64,000 bases of DNA from Gramella sp. KN1008 (lineage in GTDB: Bacteria > Bacteroidota > Bacteroidia > Flavobacteriales > Flavobacteriaceae), in assembly GCF_004332155.1 (NCBI RefSeq), contig NZ_SJDV01000002.1:324193-388192 (forward strand). Direction: 5' to 3'. Position numbers and translations under genes: made by a program. Below, in pieces: positions 41,743-51,662 of this stretch; the stretch's first letter is position 1; each line of letters starts with the position of its first letter. Under the pieces are notes generated by a model. That model had not been told where the DNA came from. It was given only the letters and a program-made list of their open reading frames with translations, and made no database searches.

Positions 41743-43296
41743 TTAAGTATGATTTAGGGGTATTAAAAAGGTGAACTCCGATCCTTCCCCAGGCTCGCTA
41801 TTCACAAATATTTTTCCGTTATGTCTTTCTATAATTTCATTTGAAAGATATAATCCTATTCCGAAACCTGCATAGGTTTTTTCATTTTCTGAAGAAACCC
41901 TATAGAAACGCTGAAAAATTCTGGTGAGATCCTTTTGCTCTATTCCAATCCCGAAATCCCGAACGCTAACTCCAACCATATTCCTTTCTTCCTTAAAGAT
42001 CTTTATCTGGACCTTCTTATTATCAGGAGAATATTTGAGCGCATTAGTAATAAAATTAATGATCACCTGTCCAATCCTGTCTTTATCAGCTTTTACCTCA
42101 CCTTCATACTCATGATCCAATTCTATCTGCACATCTTTATGAATATAAGATATATCTTCTATTATATTCTCTAAATGTTCATTGAGACTAAAATTTTCCT
42201 TATTTAATTCAAGTTCATTCTTCTCAATCCTTGAAAGGTCCAGCATTTCAGAGATCAACCTGATAAGACGCTCCACCTGACCCTCAATTCTATACAAATA
42301 AGGTTTTGTAATGTTGTTTTCGTCATTCTGTATTATGGACTGTAATAGCTGAACATAACCTTTAATTGAGGTCACCGGGGTCTTTAATTCATGGCTAACC
42401 AGTTTCAAAAAGTCCTGTTTGCGCTGCTCTTCTTCCTTTAATTTCTGTATCTCTGTGCTGGAGCTTATCCAAGAGGTTATAATGCCGTCATCTTTCATGG
42501 CGATCGCCCTGTGTAAATGCCACTTATAGTCCCCACTCCTATTCCTTATCTTCAATTCCAGATCGAGATCCTTACCGGATTTCAGAGATTCCTTCATTTC
42601 ATCTTCAAATTTCTTAGAATGCTCAGGGTGTATGAGTTTGATCCAGGGTGCTTCCAGACACTCCTCCATATTGAGGCCGGTATAATCCACCCAACTTTGG
42701 TTAAAGAACACCGGATTTCCATCCGCATCTGCAATACTTATTTTATGGGGCATAAAGTCTACTAGCTCGCGAAATTCCTTTTCGCTTTTTTTTACCTTTT
42801 GATGGAGTTTTGTCTGGCTTGTTACGTCCTGAGCAATAACTCCCACACCAATTACCTTCCCCTGGGAGTTATACTGAGGCATATATGAAAAATCGAAAAA
42901 CGATTTCACCATTTCTCCATTCACGTTATGCTCTACGGGTAAACTCCGGGCATGATATGGCTCTCCCTGATAATATACCTGGTGTAAATATCCTTGAATT
43001 CCCTGCTCCCTTATTTCGGGAAGAACTTCAAATAGAGGTTTTCCCACTACATCGCTTCCTTTACCCCAGACTTTAATAATACTGTCGTTGGCAAATTCAA
43101 TGCGGTGTTCAGGTCCTTTCAGAAAAGTAATAAGGGCTGTTGAAGAGTATATCAGACTTTTTAGCTGATAGATCTCTTCTTTTAATTTATTATTAGCTGC
43201 CGTAATGAAAGATAGCTGCTCTTCCACCGCAAGTTTTTCTTGACGGCTTTCAGCCAACTCCTTTTCCAACTCCTTAATTTGTAGTTCTTTATCCAT
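41743..43296 (-). CDS. PAS-PAS hybrid sensor histidine kinase (soluble)
   Basis: This 517-residue kinase has an N-terminal coiled coil (about residues 1-45), two PAS domains at about 48-165 and 172-290 (the second ends as PAC with HLHRAIAMKDDG), and the HisKA domain with LVSHELKTPVTSIKG (the phosphorylated His). The HATPase domain has IGQVIINFITNALKYSP, VRDFGIGIEQKD and GFGIGLYLSNEI. There are no membrane helices, so the signal is likely internal, such as redox or a small ligand. It is followed by the receiver gene. Three GGTAAA-type half-sites lie upstream at 43321-43368. Confidence 0.92.
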   Translation of the reverse strand: MDKELQIKELEKELAESRQEKLAVEEQLSFITAANNKLKEEIYQLKSLIYSSTALITFLKGPEHRIEFANDSIIKVWGKGSDVVGKPLFEVLPEIREQGIQGYLHQVYYQGEPYHARSLPVEHNVNGEMVKSFFDFSYMPQYNSQGKVIGVGVIAQDVTSQTKLHQKVKKSEKEFRELVDFMPHKISIADADGNPVFFNQSWVDYTGLNMEECLEAPWIKLIHPEHSKKFEDEMKESLKSGKDLDLELKIRNRSGDYKWHLHRAIAMKDDGIITSWISSSTEIQKLKEEEQRKQDFLKLVSHELKTPVTSIKGYVQLLQSIIQNDENNITKPYLYRIEGQVERLIRLISEMLDLSRIEKNELELNKENFSLNEHLENIIEDISYIHKDVQIELDHEYEGEVKADKDRIGQVIINFITNALKYSPDNKKVQIKIFKEERNMVGVSVRDFGIGIEQKDLTRIFQRFYRVSSENEKTYAGFGIGLYLSNEIIERHNGKIFVNSEPGEGSEFTFLIPLNHT

Positions 43297-43320
43297 CCGC
43301 TGCTAATTCTTCATTGTATC

Positions 43321-43368
43321 GGTAAACTTGACGTGGCATAAATTTACCATTAAATGATAGCCGGTAAA
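43321..43368. promoter_or_regulatory. Three GGTAAA/TTTACC half-sites upstream of the kinase gene
   Basis: GGTAAA occurs at 43321-43326 and 43363-43368, with the inverted TTTACC at 43343-43348. The last two form an inverted pair 14 bases apart. They may be regulator contacts for the kinase gene. Support is weak since the motif is short. Confidence 0.25.
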
Positions 43369-43404
43369 GGATTTTTTAAAAGCCTTAACAGAAAATCCTA
43401 AGGT

Positions 43405-46338
43405 TTAACTTTTTGGGTTTTTTAAAGCATTCCTTAGAATAGTTACAGGATGTAAAGCCAACCTTCCGGTCCCATCTTTAATCTGATGTCTACAGCTGGT
43501 ACCATTTGCGGCAATTATGGCAGATTTATCTGATTTTCTTACGGCAGGAAATAGTGAATTCTCTCCTATTCTCATACTTATCTCATAATGTTCCTTTTCA
43601 TAGCCAAAAGACCCGGCCATTCCACAACAGCCTGAAGGAATGATGGTAACTTTATAATTTTTTGGAAGATTAAGAATATCAAAGGTACGTGAGGAGCTTG
43701 AAAGAGCTTTCTGGTGACAATGGGCATGTATCTTTACGGTCGCATTTTTACCGGTAAACTGTTCCTGTGTTATATTTCCAGCTGCTATTTCCTGTTTTAT
43801 AAATTCCTCTACAAGAAATGTATTGTTCGCGATCTTCTTCGCAGCATCCTTATCATCTGAAAGCCTTAAATATTCATCTCTAAAGCTCAATACGGCCGAA
43901 GGTTCAACACCCAATAGTAGAAATTCCTCAGAGATAAGTTCTTTAAAGATGCTTATGTTTTTATTCGCGAGCTCTTTCGCCTTACCTAGAAATCCTTTTG
44001 AAATCTGGCTTCTGCCACTTTCTGGATGATCTACGATTAGTACACGATACCTCAGTCCCGCCAGAAGGTGTAAGGCATCCTTACCTACCTGAACATCCAG
44101 ATAGTTAGTAAATTCATCATTGAATAAATAGACAGTTTTGATACTATCCCGAATATCGAATTTAGCCTTATTCTTTAAATAATACTCTTTAAGCGTTTGT
44201 TTGGCAACTTTGGGCAATTCCCTTTCTTTTGCCACCCCCATTATCTTTTTAGCTATGCCAGAAGTAAAGCCATTGGTCATTACAAATCTGGAAATGCCAG
44301 GAAACTTTGCAGCCATGGCGTTATGCTGGGTAATATTGGCAAAAGCCTTATCCCTGAAGCTTGGCTTGTTATTTTTATGATATTGATGCTGAAATTCAGC
44401 CTTCAAAGAAGCCATGTCTACATTAGAAGGACATTCGCTTTTACATCCTTTGCAGCTTATACACAGGTCCAGTACTTCCTTAAGCTCAGGATGATCAAAA
44501 CGATTTGCCTTATCAGAATTCGTCAGGAACTCACGTAAGGCATTGGCCCGGGCACGGGTAGTATCCTTTTCATCTTTCGTGGCCCTGTAGCTTGGACACA
44601 TGGTTCCCCCTGCTTCAACCGATTTACGACAGTCTCCACTCCCATTACATTTTTCAGCCAGGCGAAGTATACCGTCAGCATCCGAGAAATCCATTAAAGT
44701 CTCTATCTCCGGTTCGGTCCTGTCTGGAACATACCTTAAGGAAGTATCCATAGCGGGAGCATCCACTATTTTACCCGGGTTAAAAATATTTTCCGGATCA
44801 AAAGCTTTTTTCACTTCTCTCAAAACCTCGTATAAATGCTCTCCATACATCAGTTTTATGAATTCAGCCCTTACACGGCCATCACCATGCTCCCCACTTA
44901 AGGAGCCGTTATACTTCTTAACCAGTTTGGCAACATCAGTTGTAATATTTCTGAAAAGCGATACTTCTTCAGACTTCTTGAGATTGAGTATGGGTCTTAA
45001 GTGAATTTCACCGGCCCCGGCATGAGCATAATATACGGCCTGCTGACCGTATGATTTCATCAATTCGCTGAATTCTGCAATATAATCAGCAAGAACCGGA
45101 AGCGCCACGGCGGTGTCTTCAATACAAGCAACAGCCTTTTTATCTCCTTTCATATTCCCCAGGAGTCCGAGGCCTGCCTTTCTTAATTCAAGCGCCAATT
45201 CTATCTGGTCATCATAAAGAACTGGGAAGGCATATCCGAGCCCTGAATCTTCCAGTGATTTAAGCAGGGATTTCACTTTACCCTGAAGTTCCACCTCAGA
45301 ATCAGACCTTAATTCTAGCATAAGAATTGCTTCCGGATCACCTTCAATAAAAAATCGATTTTCACGATATTTTAGACTTTCCTTGGTGCAATCAAGAATC
45401 ACTTTATCCATCATCTCGCAGGTGAAAAGTGAATGTTCCATTGCCGGAACTACAGCCTGCATACAATTGTCTATACTGGCAAAATGTGCCGCCACCATTG
45501 CGGTATTAGACGGAGGCAGCTCGTCAAGCTGAAGGGTGATCTCAGTAATAAAGGCGAGCGTACCTTCGCTTCCAGAAATAAGCCTGCATAGATTGTATGG
45601 CCTGGCATTATCTTCAAAAATCTCACTGTCCAGCAGTTCATCCAGCGCATAACCTGTATTTCGTCGATGCAGACTTGAAGGGGGATAATGGGTTCTTATC
45701 TCTTCCTGATTCTTACTATCACGAAGTTTATCATCTATCTTGCGATAGATAGCTCCTTCGAGATTCTTAAGTTGAAGTTTTTTCTGATAATCTTCTTTAC
45801 TTATATCACCGAAATGAACCCTGGAACCATCGCTAAGAATGGCTTTAAGGGAAACCAGCTTATCCCGGGTGGTTCCATATTTTATCGAAGTGGTCCCACT
45901 GGAGTTATTTCCAACCATCCCCCCTATCATACACCTGTTTGAGGTGGATGTATTAGGACCGAAGAAAAGACCGTGTTTAAACAGCCGCCTGTTAAGATCA
46001 TCGCGTATAACGCCGGGCTGGACGGTTACCGTTTTCTTTTTTGGATCTATATTAATAATATCAGTGAAATTCCTGGACACATCAACCACAATACCGTTAC
46101 CGGTACACTGTCCAGCAAGAGAAGTTCCAGCAGTTCGGGGAATTAATGAAGTATTATTTTCCCTGGCAAAATCAATTAAAACAACGAGATCTTCTTCATT
46201 TTCAGGGTAACAAACTGCAAGTGGAATTTCCCTGTAAACAGAGGCATCTGTGGCATAAATGCTTTTCCATAAGTCATCATAAAACAACTTTCCGGTAAGC
46301 TGACCGGCAAGTTTCTCCAGGCGTTTATTCTTTTTCAT
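43405..46338 (-). CDS. FAD-linked oxidase fused to an Fe-S (GlpC/CCG) domain
   Basis: This protein of about 977 residues fuses an FAD_binding_4/oxidase C domain (IPRTAGTSLAGQCTGNG, GGMVGNNSSGTTSIKYG) with a 4Fe-4S region near residue 620 (CISCKGCKSECPSNVD) and a CCG domain near the end (AHCHQKALSS, SGCCGMAGSFGYE). The order matches D-lactate, glycolate or D-2-hydroxyglutarate dehydrogenases. It oxidises a 2-hydroxyacid and passes electrons through the cluster to membrane quinones or a partner. The frame opens at TTG 46344, but ATG at 46338 is the better start. The substrate is unknown. Confidence 0.88.
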   Translation of the reverse strand: MKKNKRLEKLAGQLTGKLFYDDLWKSIYATDASVYREIPLAVCYPENEEDLVVLIDFARENNTSLIPRTAGTSLAGQCTGNGIVVDVSRNFTDIINIDPKKKTVTVQPGVIRDDLNRRLFKHGLFFGPNTSTSNRCMIGGMVGNNSSGTTSIKYGTTRDKLVSLKAILSDGSRVHFGDISKEDYQKKLQLKNLEGAIYRKIDDKLRDSKNQEEIRTHYPPSSLHRRNTGYALDELLDSEIFEDNARPYNLCRLISGSEGTLAFITEITLQLDELPPSNTAMVAAHFASIDNCMQAVVPAMEHSLFTCEMMDKVILDCTKESLKYRENRFFIEGDPEAILMLELRSDSEVELQGKVKSLLKSLEDSGLGYAFPVLYDDQIELALELRKAGLGLLGNMKGDKKAVACIEDTAVALPVLADYIAEFSELMKSYGQQAVYYAHAGAGEIHLRPILNLKKSEEVSLFRNITTDVAKLVKKYNGSLSGEHGDGRVRAEFIKLMYGEHLYEVLREVKKAFDPENIFNPGKIVDAPAMDTSLRYVPDRTEPEIETLMDFSDADGILRLAEKCNGSGDCRKSVEAGGTMCPSYRATKDEKDTTRARANALREFLTNSDKANRFDHPELKEVLDLCISCKGCKSECPSNVDMASLKAEFQHQYHKNNKPSFRDKAFANITQHNAMAAKFPGISRFVMTNGFTSGIAKKIMGVAKERELPKVAKQTLKEYYLKNKAKFDIRDSIKTVYLFNDEFTNYLDVQVGKDALHLLAGLRYRVLIVDHPESGRSQISKGFLGKAKELANKNISIFKELISEEFLLLGVEPSAVLSFRDEYLRLSDDKDAAKKIANNTFLVEEFIKQEIAAGNITQEQFTGKNATVKIHAHCHQKALSSSSRTFDILNLPKNYKVTIIPSGCCGMAGSFGYEKEHYEISMRIGENSLFPAVRKSDKSAIIAANGTSCRHQIKDGTGRLALHPVTILRNALKNPKS

Positions 46339-46439
46339 ATTCAAATTTATAAGTTTTCCGGGAAGTTAGCTTAACAGTTTTTTAATTAATATTAACAATA
46401 CATTTGCGAGAGTCTTCGTTCTTGTAACGCTATTCAAAC

Positions 46440-46447
46440 TAAATTTG
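46440..46447 (+). promoter_or_regulatory. -7 promoter element for the 46468 gene
   Basis: TAAATTTG is a perfect TAnnTTTG, 20 bases before the ATG at 46468. Confidence 0.55.
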
Positions 46448-46467
46448 TCTATCAAAAACAATCAAAT

Positions 46468-46971
46468 ATGAAAAAACTAGTGCTTCTAGCGGCCTTAACT
46501 ATAGGCGCTGTATTTTGTAGTGAATCTAACGCCCAAACGATTTCTGAAAATGCAATAGGACTTAGAGTTGGTGGCGGTAATGGAACTGGAGCAGAAGTTT
46601 CTTATCAAAGAGCAACCAGTGGAAATAACCGTCTCGAATTCGACTTGGGCTGGAGAAATGATAGTTCACATTATGATGCTATAAAACTGGTTGGTCTTTA
46701 CCAGTGGGTTTGGAACATCGAAGGTGGATTTAACTGGTATGTAGGTGCCGGTGCCGGTCTGGGTAATTATGATCATAAGCATGATCATCATAATCATAAT
46801 GATGACGACGGTATCTTCGCTTTAATAGCCGGGGATATAGGAATTGAATATAATTTCGACTTCCCTCTGTTATTATCATTGGATTTTAGACCAGAGATTG
46901 GATTTTCTGATTTTCATGATTATAGTGAATTCACTCCCGATGTCGCATTGGGAATAAGATATCAGTTTTAG
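46468..46971 (+). CDS. Putative outer-membrane barrel with His-rich loop
   Basis: The 167-residue protein has a signal peptide (LVLLAALTIGAVFCSESNAQ), a Gly- and aromatic-rich mature part and a C-terminal Phe (GIRYQF), all typical of small outer-membrane barrels. One loop is very rich in His and Asp (YDHKHDHHNHNDDDG), a likely metal-binding spot. No family name is certain. It is monocistronic with its own promoter and a terminator at 47001-47029. Confidence 0.65.
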   Translation: MKKLVLLAALTIGAVFCSESNAQTISENAIGLRVGGGNGTGAEVSYQRATSGNNRLEFDLGWRNDSSHYDAIKLVGLYQWVWNIEGGFNWYVGAGAGLGNYDHKHDHHNHNDDDGIFALIAGDIGIEYNFDFPLLLSLDFRPEIGFSDFHDYSEFTPDVALGIRYQF

Positions 46972-47000
46972 ATTTCTTAAATAGGTTTAAGAAAGAAGAG

Positions 47001-47029
47001 GTGGAGATCGAAAGATCTTCACTTTTTTT
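47001..47029 (+). terminator. Terminator after the 46468 gene
   Basis: A nine-base stem GTGGAGATC/GATCTTCAC with one G-U pair and a GAAA tetraloop is followed by seven T. Confidence 0.8.
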
Positions 47030-48158
47030 ATGCCGTTGCGAGAGCTCTCTGGTAAAGTTCCTCATACCTTGGAACAATCTCATTCACATCATATTTCTTT
47101 GCAGCTTCCAGGGCCTGGCTTTTGAATTTAGCCAGCTGATCCGGATCTTTAAGTATTGAAATCGCACTTCTGGCCATTCCCTCTACATCGCCTACCTCAT
47201 GAAGAAAACCTGAAAAATTATCGATATTCACCTCTGGTAAACCACCTGTATTAGAGGATATTACGGGTACCGAGTGAACCATTGCTTCAAGTGCTGCCAA
47301 ACCAAAACTTTCAGTTTCTGACGGTAAGAGGAAAAGATCTGAAAAGCAAAGTATCTTATCTATCTCATTGCTCTGACCAAGGAAAAGGACCTTATCTCTT
47401 ATCCCAAGTTCCCTCACGAGTTTTTCGGCAGGTTCCCTTTGGGGTCCTTCACCTACCATGAGCAGTCTGGCTTTTAATTTCTTTTGTATCTCAAAAAAGA
47501 CCTTTATTACATCATCAATTCTTTTTACCTTCCTAAAATTAGAAACGTGAGATATGATCATTTCATCATCTTCAGCCATAATTCCTCTCTGACAATCGGT
47601 AAAAGCCTGTTGTTGATATTTTGCAACATCTATAAAATTCGGGATGACTTCGATCTCTTTCTTGATATTAAAAAATTTGAGAGTATCATCTTTAAGACTC
47701 TCAGATACTGAAGTAACAAAATCACTGTGGTTAATGCTGAAATTCACGGCTGGCTTATAAAACGGATGATTACCTACCAGGGTAATATCTGTACCGTGCA
47801 GGGTTGTTACCATTGGAAGGTTTATTCCTTCATCCGCAAGCATTTTCTTTGTCATATAACCCGCATATGCATGGGGTATCGCGTAATGAACGTGCAATAG
47901 TTCTATACCATAATTTTTAACCACGTTAACGAGCTTACTACTCAAAGCCAACTCGTAAGGCTGATAATGAAATAAAGGATATTCCGGTACATTCACTTCG
48001 TGAAATCTAATGTGACTGGAGATGGTTTCTAACCTTACCGGTTGCTTGTAGGTTACAAAATGTATCTCATGCCCTCTTCGGGACAGGGCAAGTCCTAATT
48101 CAGTGGCTACAACCCCACTACCCCCAAAGGTAGGATAACAAACAATGGCAATTTTCAT
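47028..48158 (-). CDS. bshA: N-acetyl-alpha-D-glucosaminyl L-malate synthase
   Basis: This 376-residue GT4 glycosyltransferase of bacillithiol synthesis joins UDP-GlcNAc and L-malate. Marks are the N-terminal IAIVCYPTFGGSGVVATELG, LLHVHYAIPHAYAGYM, the GT4 Rossmann segment MVGEGPQREPAEKLV and LFLLPSETESFGLAALEAM. It is the last gene of the run that begins at the amidase. BshB and BshC are not in the window. Confidence 0.9.
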   Translation of the reverse strand: MKIAIVCYPTFGGSGVVATELGLALSRRGHEIHFVTYKQPVRLETISSHIRFHEVNVPEYPLFHYQPYELALSSKLVNVVKNYGIELLHVHYAIPHAYAGYMTKKMLADEGINLPMVTTLHGTDITLVGNHPFYKPAVNFSINHSDFVTSVSESLKDDTLKFFNIKKEIEVIPNFIDVAKYQQQAFTDCQRGIMAEDDEMIISHVSNFRKVKRIDDVIKVFFEIQKKLKARLLMVGEGPQREPAEKLVRELGIRDKVLFLGQSNEIDKILCFSDLFLLPSETESFGLAALEAMVHSVPVISSNTGGLPEVNIDNFSGFLHEVGDVEGMARSAISILKDPDQLAKFKSQALEAAKKYDVNEIVPRYEELYQRALATA

Positions 48159-48161
48159 CGG

Positions 48162-51089
48162 TTAAAAATCTATGGATTCGTATATAACTTTTTGTATTTC
48201 AGACCGTATATCTTCCCGGATCAGCTTCCGATTATTGGAATCGGGATAAGTACGATTTGACAAAAATACATAAACAATTTCTTCTGCGGGATCGGCCCAG
48301 GCAAGAGTTCCTGTAAAGCCGGTGTGGCCAAAGCTCATCATGGAAACACAATTACACGTGGGACCCGCTTCACTTAGCTGTGGCTTGTCAAAGCCCACCC
48401 CACGCCTCACATCGTCTTCACAATAATAACACGTGTTATACTTATCTATGGTTTCCTGACTCAGAATTCTTTCTCCACCGTAAATCCCACCATTTAAAAA
48501 GGTCTGCATGATCTTGGCTACATCATTAGCTGTGCTGAACAGGCCCGCATGACCACCTATACCTCCCTGCATGGCCGCACCCTGATCGTGAACAAATCCT
48601 CGCACCACCTGGCGCCTCCACAATTTATCATCTTCGGTAGGTGCGATTTGCAAAGTATCAAAGCGCGTTAAAGGAAGAAAACCTGTATAATTGGCTCCAA
48701 TAGGCTTGTAAAGATGTTCCTGGGTAAGATTATGCAGATTACTATTGTAATAGGATTCCAGGTAGTATTTAAGCAAATAATAGGGAAGGTCGCTGTATCT
48801 GTATCGAAGTCTTCCTTCCAGTTCACTTTCCTTAATAATATTGACGATGGTGTCTCCAACATCATTTCTTATGTACATATTGTTAGCCACCTGAGTATTG
48901 TACAGATCTGATGGGGTATCACTGTAATAGTTTGTTGATAGTTTACTGGATTTAGGTTCGAGTGTGGAAATATAAAATGGGATCCACGCCTGTAAACGGG
49001 CATAGTGCATGAGCATATCCTGCAACCTGATGGTGCCTTTATTGGAACCTTTAAAAACTGGCAATAATTCTTCCAGTTTAGTGTTAAAATCAATCACTCC
49101 CTGTTCATCAAGCTCCATTACCAGTGGAAGGCTAGCCAGTATTTTGGTAAGTGAGGCTAGGTCATAAATCGTAGTATCTGTAACCGGAATATCCTTTTCA
49201 TAGGTTTGATAGCCAAAATTCTTTTGATACACTATTTTTCCCTTTCTCGCCACAAGAACCTGGGCACCGGGAGTCATCTTTTTATCAATAGCGACATCAA
49301 TTATGCTATCTATCTTTTTGAGCTTAGCCGAATTCATACCTACACTTTCCGGTGCTCCATAGGAAAGCCTGTTAATACTTCTTGTATTAAAGCCTGTCCC
49401 TTCGGGGAATTCATTCTTAATGCTTACCGGTAATCTGCCTTTTGCTTCCAGTGCACCAAATATAACCTGAGCCACCTTCTGCTGGGCCACGGGATGATTT
49501 TGATAGCCTATCAGAATACCCTCCAGATTAGCAAAGCTCTTAATATCCAGAAGTGCATAAGGACGGGTAAAAACTGAGAGTACCGTTTTATTCCTGCGGG
49601 CGATCTCATGTAACCATACCAGTTCCTTATTGGAGAACTTATAGGAAGACCATGGACTTTTATCCGATTTATGATAACCAACCACTACATAATCATAGGC
49701 TTCCAGTTTTTGAAGGAGATCAGATAATTTCTCATCCTTTACCCAGTCAACTTCCCCGTATTTTTTCATCTGGGCTAAAAAATCACTGCCATCCGCATCA
49801 CCAAAATTAACATATGCGATCTTCTGTTTGACCAGGTCTTTCACAGGAACCACCGCCTTATTATTCTTAATAAGAGTTACTGCGTTTTCAAACAATTCAT
49901 GTAATAGCGCATTATCCCCTGAAGTATTCAACTCTTCGTTCAGGAAAGTAGTAGAAATCGGTTTAAAGTCACTGAGTCCCACCTTATACTTGGCCGCAAG
50001 GATCTTTTTAACCGAAAGTTCCAGTCTGTTTTCGGAGATCACACCTTTATTATAAGCTTCAATGATACTCTGTGAAGCCTTTGCCACATCCTCGCTCATT
50101 AGAAGAACATCATTTCCTGCAAGAAAAGCCTGCAGATCCACCTCGCCTGGTTCTTTGTTCCCCGCAACACCTTTCATACCCAACGCATCTGTAAAAATAA
50201 GACCGTTAAAACCCATATTCTTTTTCAGAATATCGGTAACGATGCTTTCAGATAGCGATGCGGGCAGGCCGTCTTTAGGTTCCAGTGCTGGAACATTAAG
50301 ATGAGCGACCATAATACTGCTGAGACCTTCAGGAATTAATTGTTTATATGGATATAACTCCACATTATCTATGCGCTCTGCACTAAAGTTAATTGTAGGA
50401 AGTGATTTGTGGGAATCCTGGTCGGTATCTCCATGACCTGGAAAATGCTTCGCAGTACTCAGAGCGCCCTCCCGCTGCATTCCCCTCATAAAAGCCAGGG
50501 CCTTTTCTGTAACGTTCTCTTTGCTTTCTCCAAAGGACCTGTTTCCTATAATAGGATTATCAGGGTTGGTATTAATATCTACAACGGGCGCAAAATTAAA
50601 ATGAACACCAAGTCTCCTCGCATGACGGGAAATAGCAGCACCGGCATCCTCGATCAGTTTATTGTCTCTTATAGCACCCAGGGTCATATTCCATGGAAGT
50701 GCAAACGTACTGTCAAGTCGCATGGCCAGTCCCCATTCAGCATCCATCCCTACCAGTAAGGGGACATCAGACATTTCCTGAAATTCATTGGTGAGTTTTG
50801 CCTGTTTTAAAGGGCCTCCCTTAGAAAAAATAAGGCCTCCAATATGATTTTCTTTTATGAGTTTTCGAATGGTATCTGCCTCATTATTATTCTGAGACCA
50901 GATGCTCGCCATAAAAAGCTGCCCAACCTTTCGTTCAAGGCTCATTGAATTATATACGCTATCCACCCACCTCTTTTGCGCAGGAAAGTTTTCTGCCAGG
51001 AGCGGATCACCGTCCTGAGGGAAAGCGCTGGCTGAAATTAGTAGGAAAAGTAAGAATGTATAAAATCTTCGAGGCTGCTTCAACTTCAT
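48162..51089 (-). CDS. GH3 N-acetylglucosaminidase fused to a serine beta-lactamase domain
   Basis: The 975-residue protein has a signal peptide (residues 1-24), a GH3 domain with the NagZ-type motif KHFPGHGDTD at 214-223 and nucleophile Asp301 in IFTDALGMKG. A linker domain at about 380-570 follows. The serine hydrolase domain has SLTK at 646-649 (Ser-x-x-Lys), RYSDLPYYLLKY and GHTGFTGTLAW. The GH3 part would remove GlcNAc from muropeptides, and the C-terminal part resembles beta-lactamase/D,D-peptidase. This fusion is frequent in Bacteroidota. Its start overlaps the preceding stop as TAATG. Confidence 0.88.
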   Translation of the reverse strand: MKLKQPRRFYTFLLFLLISASAFPQDGDPLLAENFPAQKRWVDSVYNSMSLERKVGQLFMASIWSQNNNEADTIRKLIKENHIGGLIFSKGGPLKQAKLTNEFQEMSDVPLLVGMDAEWGLAMRLDSTFALPWNMTLGAIRDNKLIEDAGAAISRHARRLGVHFNFAPVVDINTNPDNPIIGNRSFGESKENVTEKALAFMRGMQREGALSTAKHFPGHGDTDQDSHKSLPTINFSAERIDNVELYPYKQLIPEGLSSIMVAHLNVPALEPKDGLPASLSESIVTDILKKNMGFNGLIFTDALGMKGVAGNKEPGEVDLQAFLAGNDVLLMSEDVAKASQSIIEAYNKGVISENRLELSVKKILAAKYKVGLSDFKPISTTFLNEELNTSGDNALLHELFENAVTLIKNNKAVVPVKDLVKQKIAYVNFGDADGSDFLAQMKKYGEVDWVKDEKLSDLLQKLEAYDYVVVGYHKSDKSPWSSYKFSNKELVWLHEIARRNKTVLSVFTRPYALLDIKSFANLEGILIGYQNHPVAQQKVAQVIFGALEAKGRLPVSIKNEFPEGTGFNTRSINRLSYGAPESVGMNSAKLKKIDSIIDVAIDKKMTPGAQVLVARKGKIVYQKNFGYQTYEKDIPVTDTTIYDLASLTKILASLPLVMELDEQGVIDFNTKLEELLPVFKGSNKGTIRLQDMLMHYARLQAWIPFYISTLEPKSSKLSTNYYSDTPSDLYNTQVANNMYIRNDVGDTIVNIIKESELEGRLRYRYSDLPYYLLKYYLESYYNSNLHNLTQEHLYKPIGANYTGFLPLTRFDTLQIAPTEDDKLWRRQVVRGFVHDQGAAMQGGIGGHAGLFSTANDVAKIMQTFLNGGIYGGERILSQETIDKYNTCYYCEDDVRRGVGFDKPQLSEAGPTCNCVSMMSFGHTGFTGTLAWADPAEEIVYVFLSNRTYPDSNNRKLIREDIRSEIQKVIYESIDF

Positions 51090-51574
51090 TAATTCATAAA
51101 ACGTTTATGCCAGCTTTCAGAAGCAGGCACTTCCCAGTCTGAAAGATATTCGGCTTTATTGTTTACAAGATTATTAAATACGATGGTCTTTGATGAAACC
51201 GCTTTTTCTTTAGCCATCTTTCTGAAATCTGAAAGACTCTTATAAGCGATAAATTCTCCCTGTTTATAGGATACGTTCATCTTATCAAGCAGATCAACGT
51301 TATATTCCTTTTCAAGCTGCTGAATAAAGTTTACCGAGGCATCGATGGAACATCCTGATGCTGCATTAAGCTGCTGATCCAGAGCTATGATGATAAATCG
51401 ATTGTATTTGATATCATAGGAGGCCTTAAGATCGGCTCCATGAGCAGTCCAGCTCTCTATGAAAACATCCAGTTTCCCGGATATCTCTTCGAGCTCTTCC
51501 TCTGTAAAACTTCTATTGGCCTGGTATATCCATACCCGAGCACTGTCGGGCAGAGTTTCAAATGGTACTAACAT
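51089..51574 (-). CDS. Conserved hypothetical protein (often called ABC transporter ATPase-like)
   Basis: This 161-residue soluble protein has the start MLVPFETLPDSARVWIYQANRSF and the acidic helix TEEELEEISGKLDVFIESW. It holds a Cys in SGCSIDASVNFIQQLE. In Flavobacteria similar proteins are labelled ABC transporter ATPase, but no Walker motif is visible here, so the label is not supported. It overlaps the GH3 fusion start by one base. Function is unknown. Confidence 0.7.
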   Translation of the reverse strand: MLVPFETLPDSARVWIYQANRSFTEEELEEISGKLDVFIESWTAHGADLKASYDIKYNRFIIIALDQQLNAASGCSIDASVNFIQQLEKEYNVDLLDKMNVSYKQGEFIAYKSLSDFRKMAKEKAVSSKTIVFNNLVNNKAEYLSDWEVPASESWHKRFMN

Positions 51575-51662
51575 AGTTAAGGGCTAAATTAAATTGTTAC
51601 AAATCTAATTTTTTTAGCCATGGACTCAAATATAGTACCGGGATTTAACTTTTTATGTTTTT

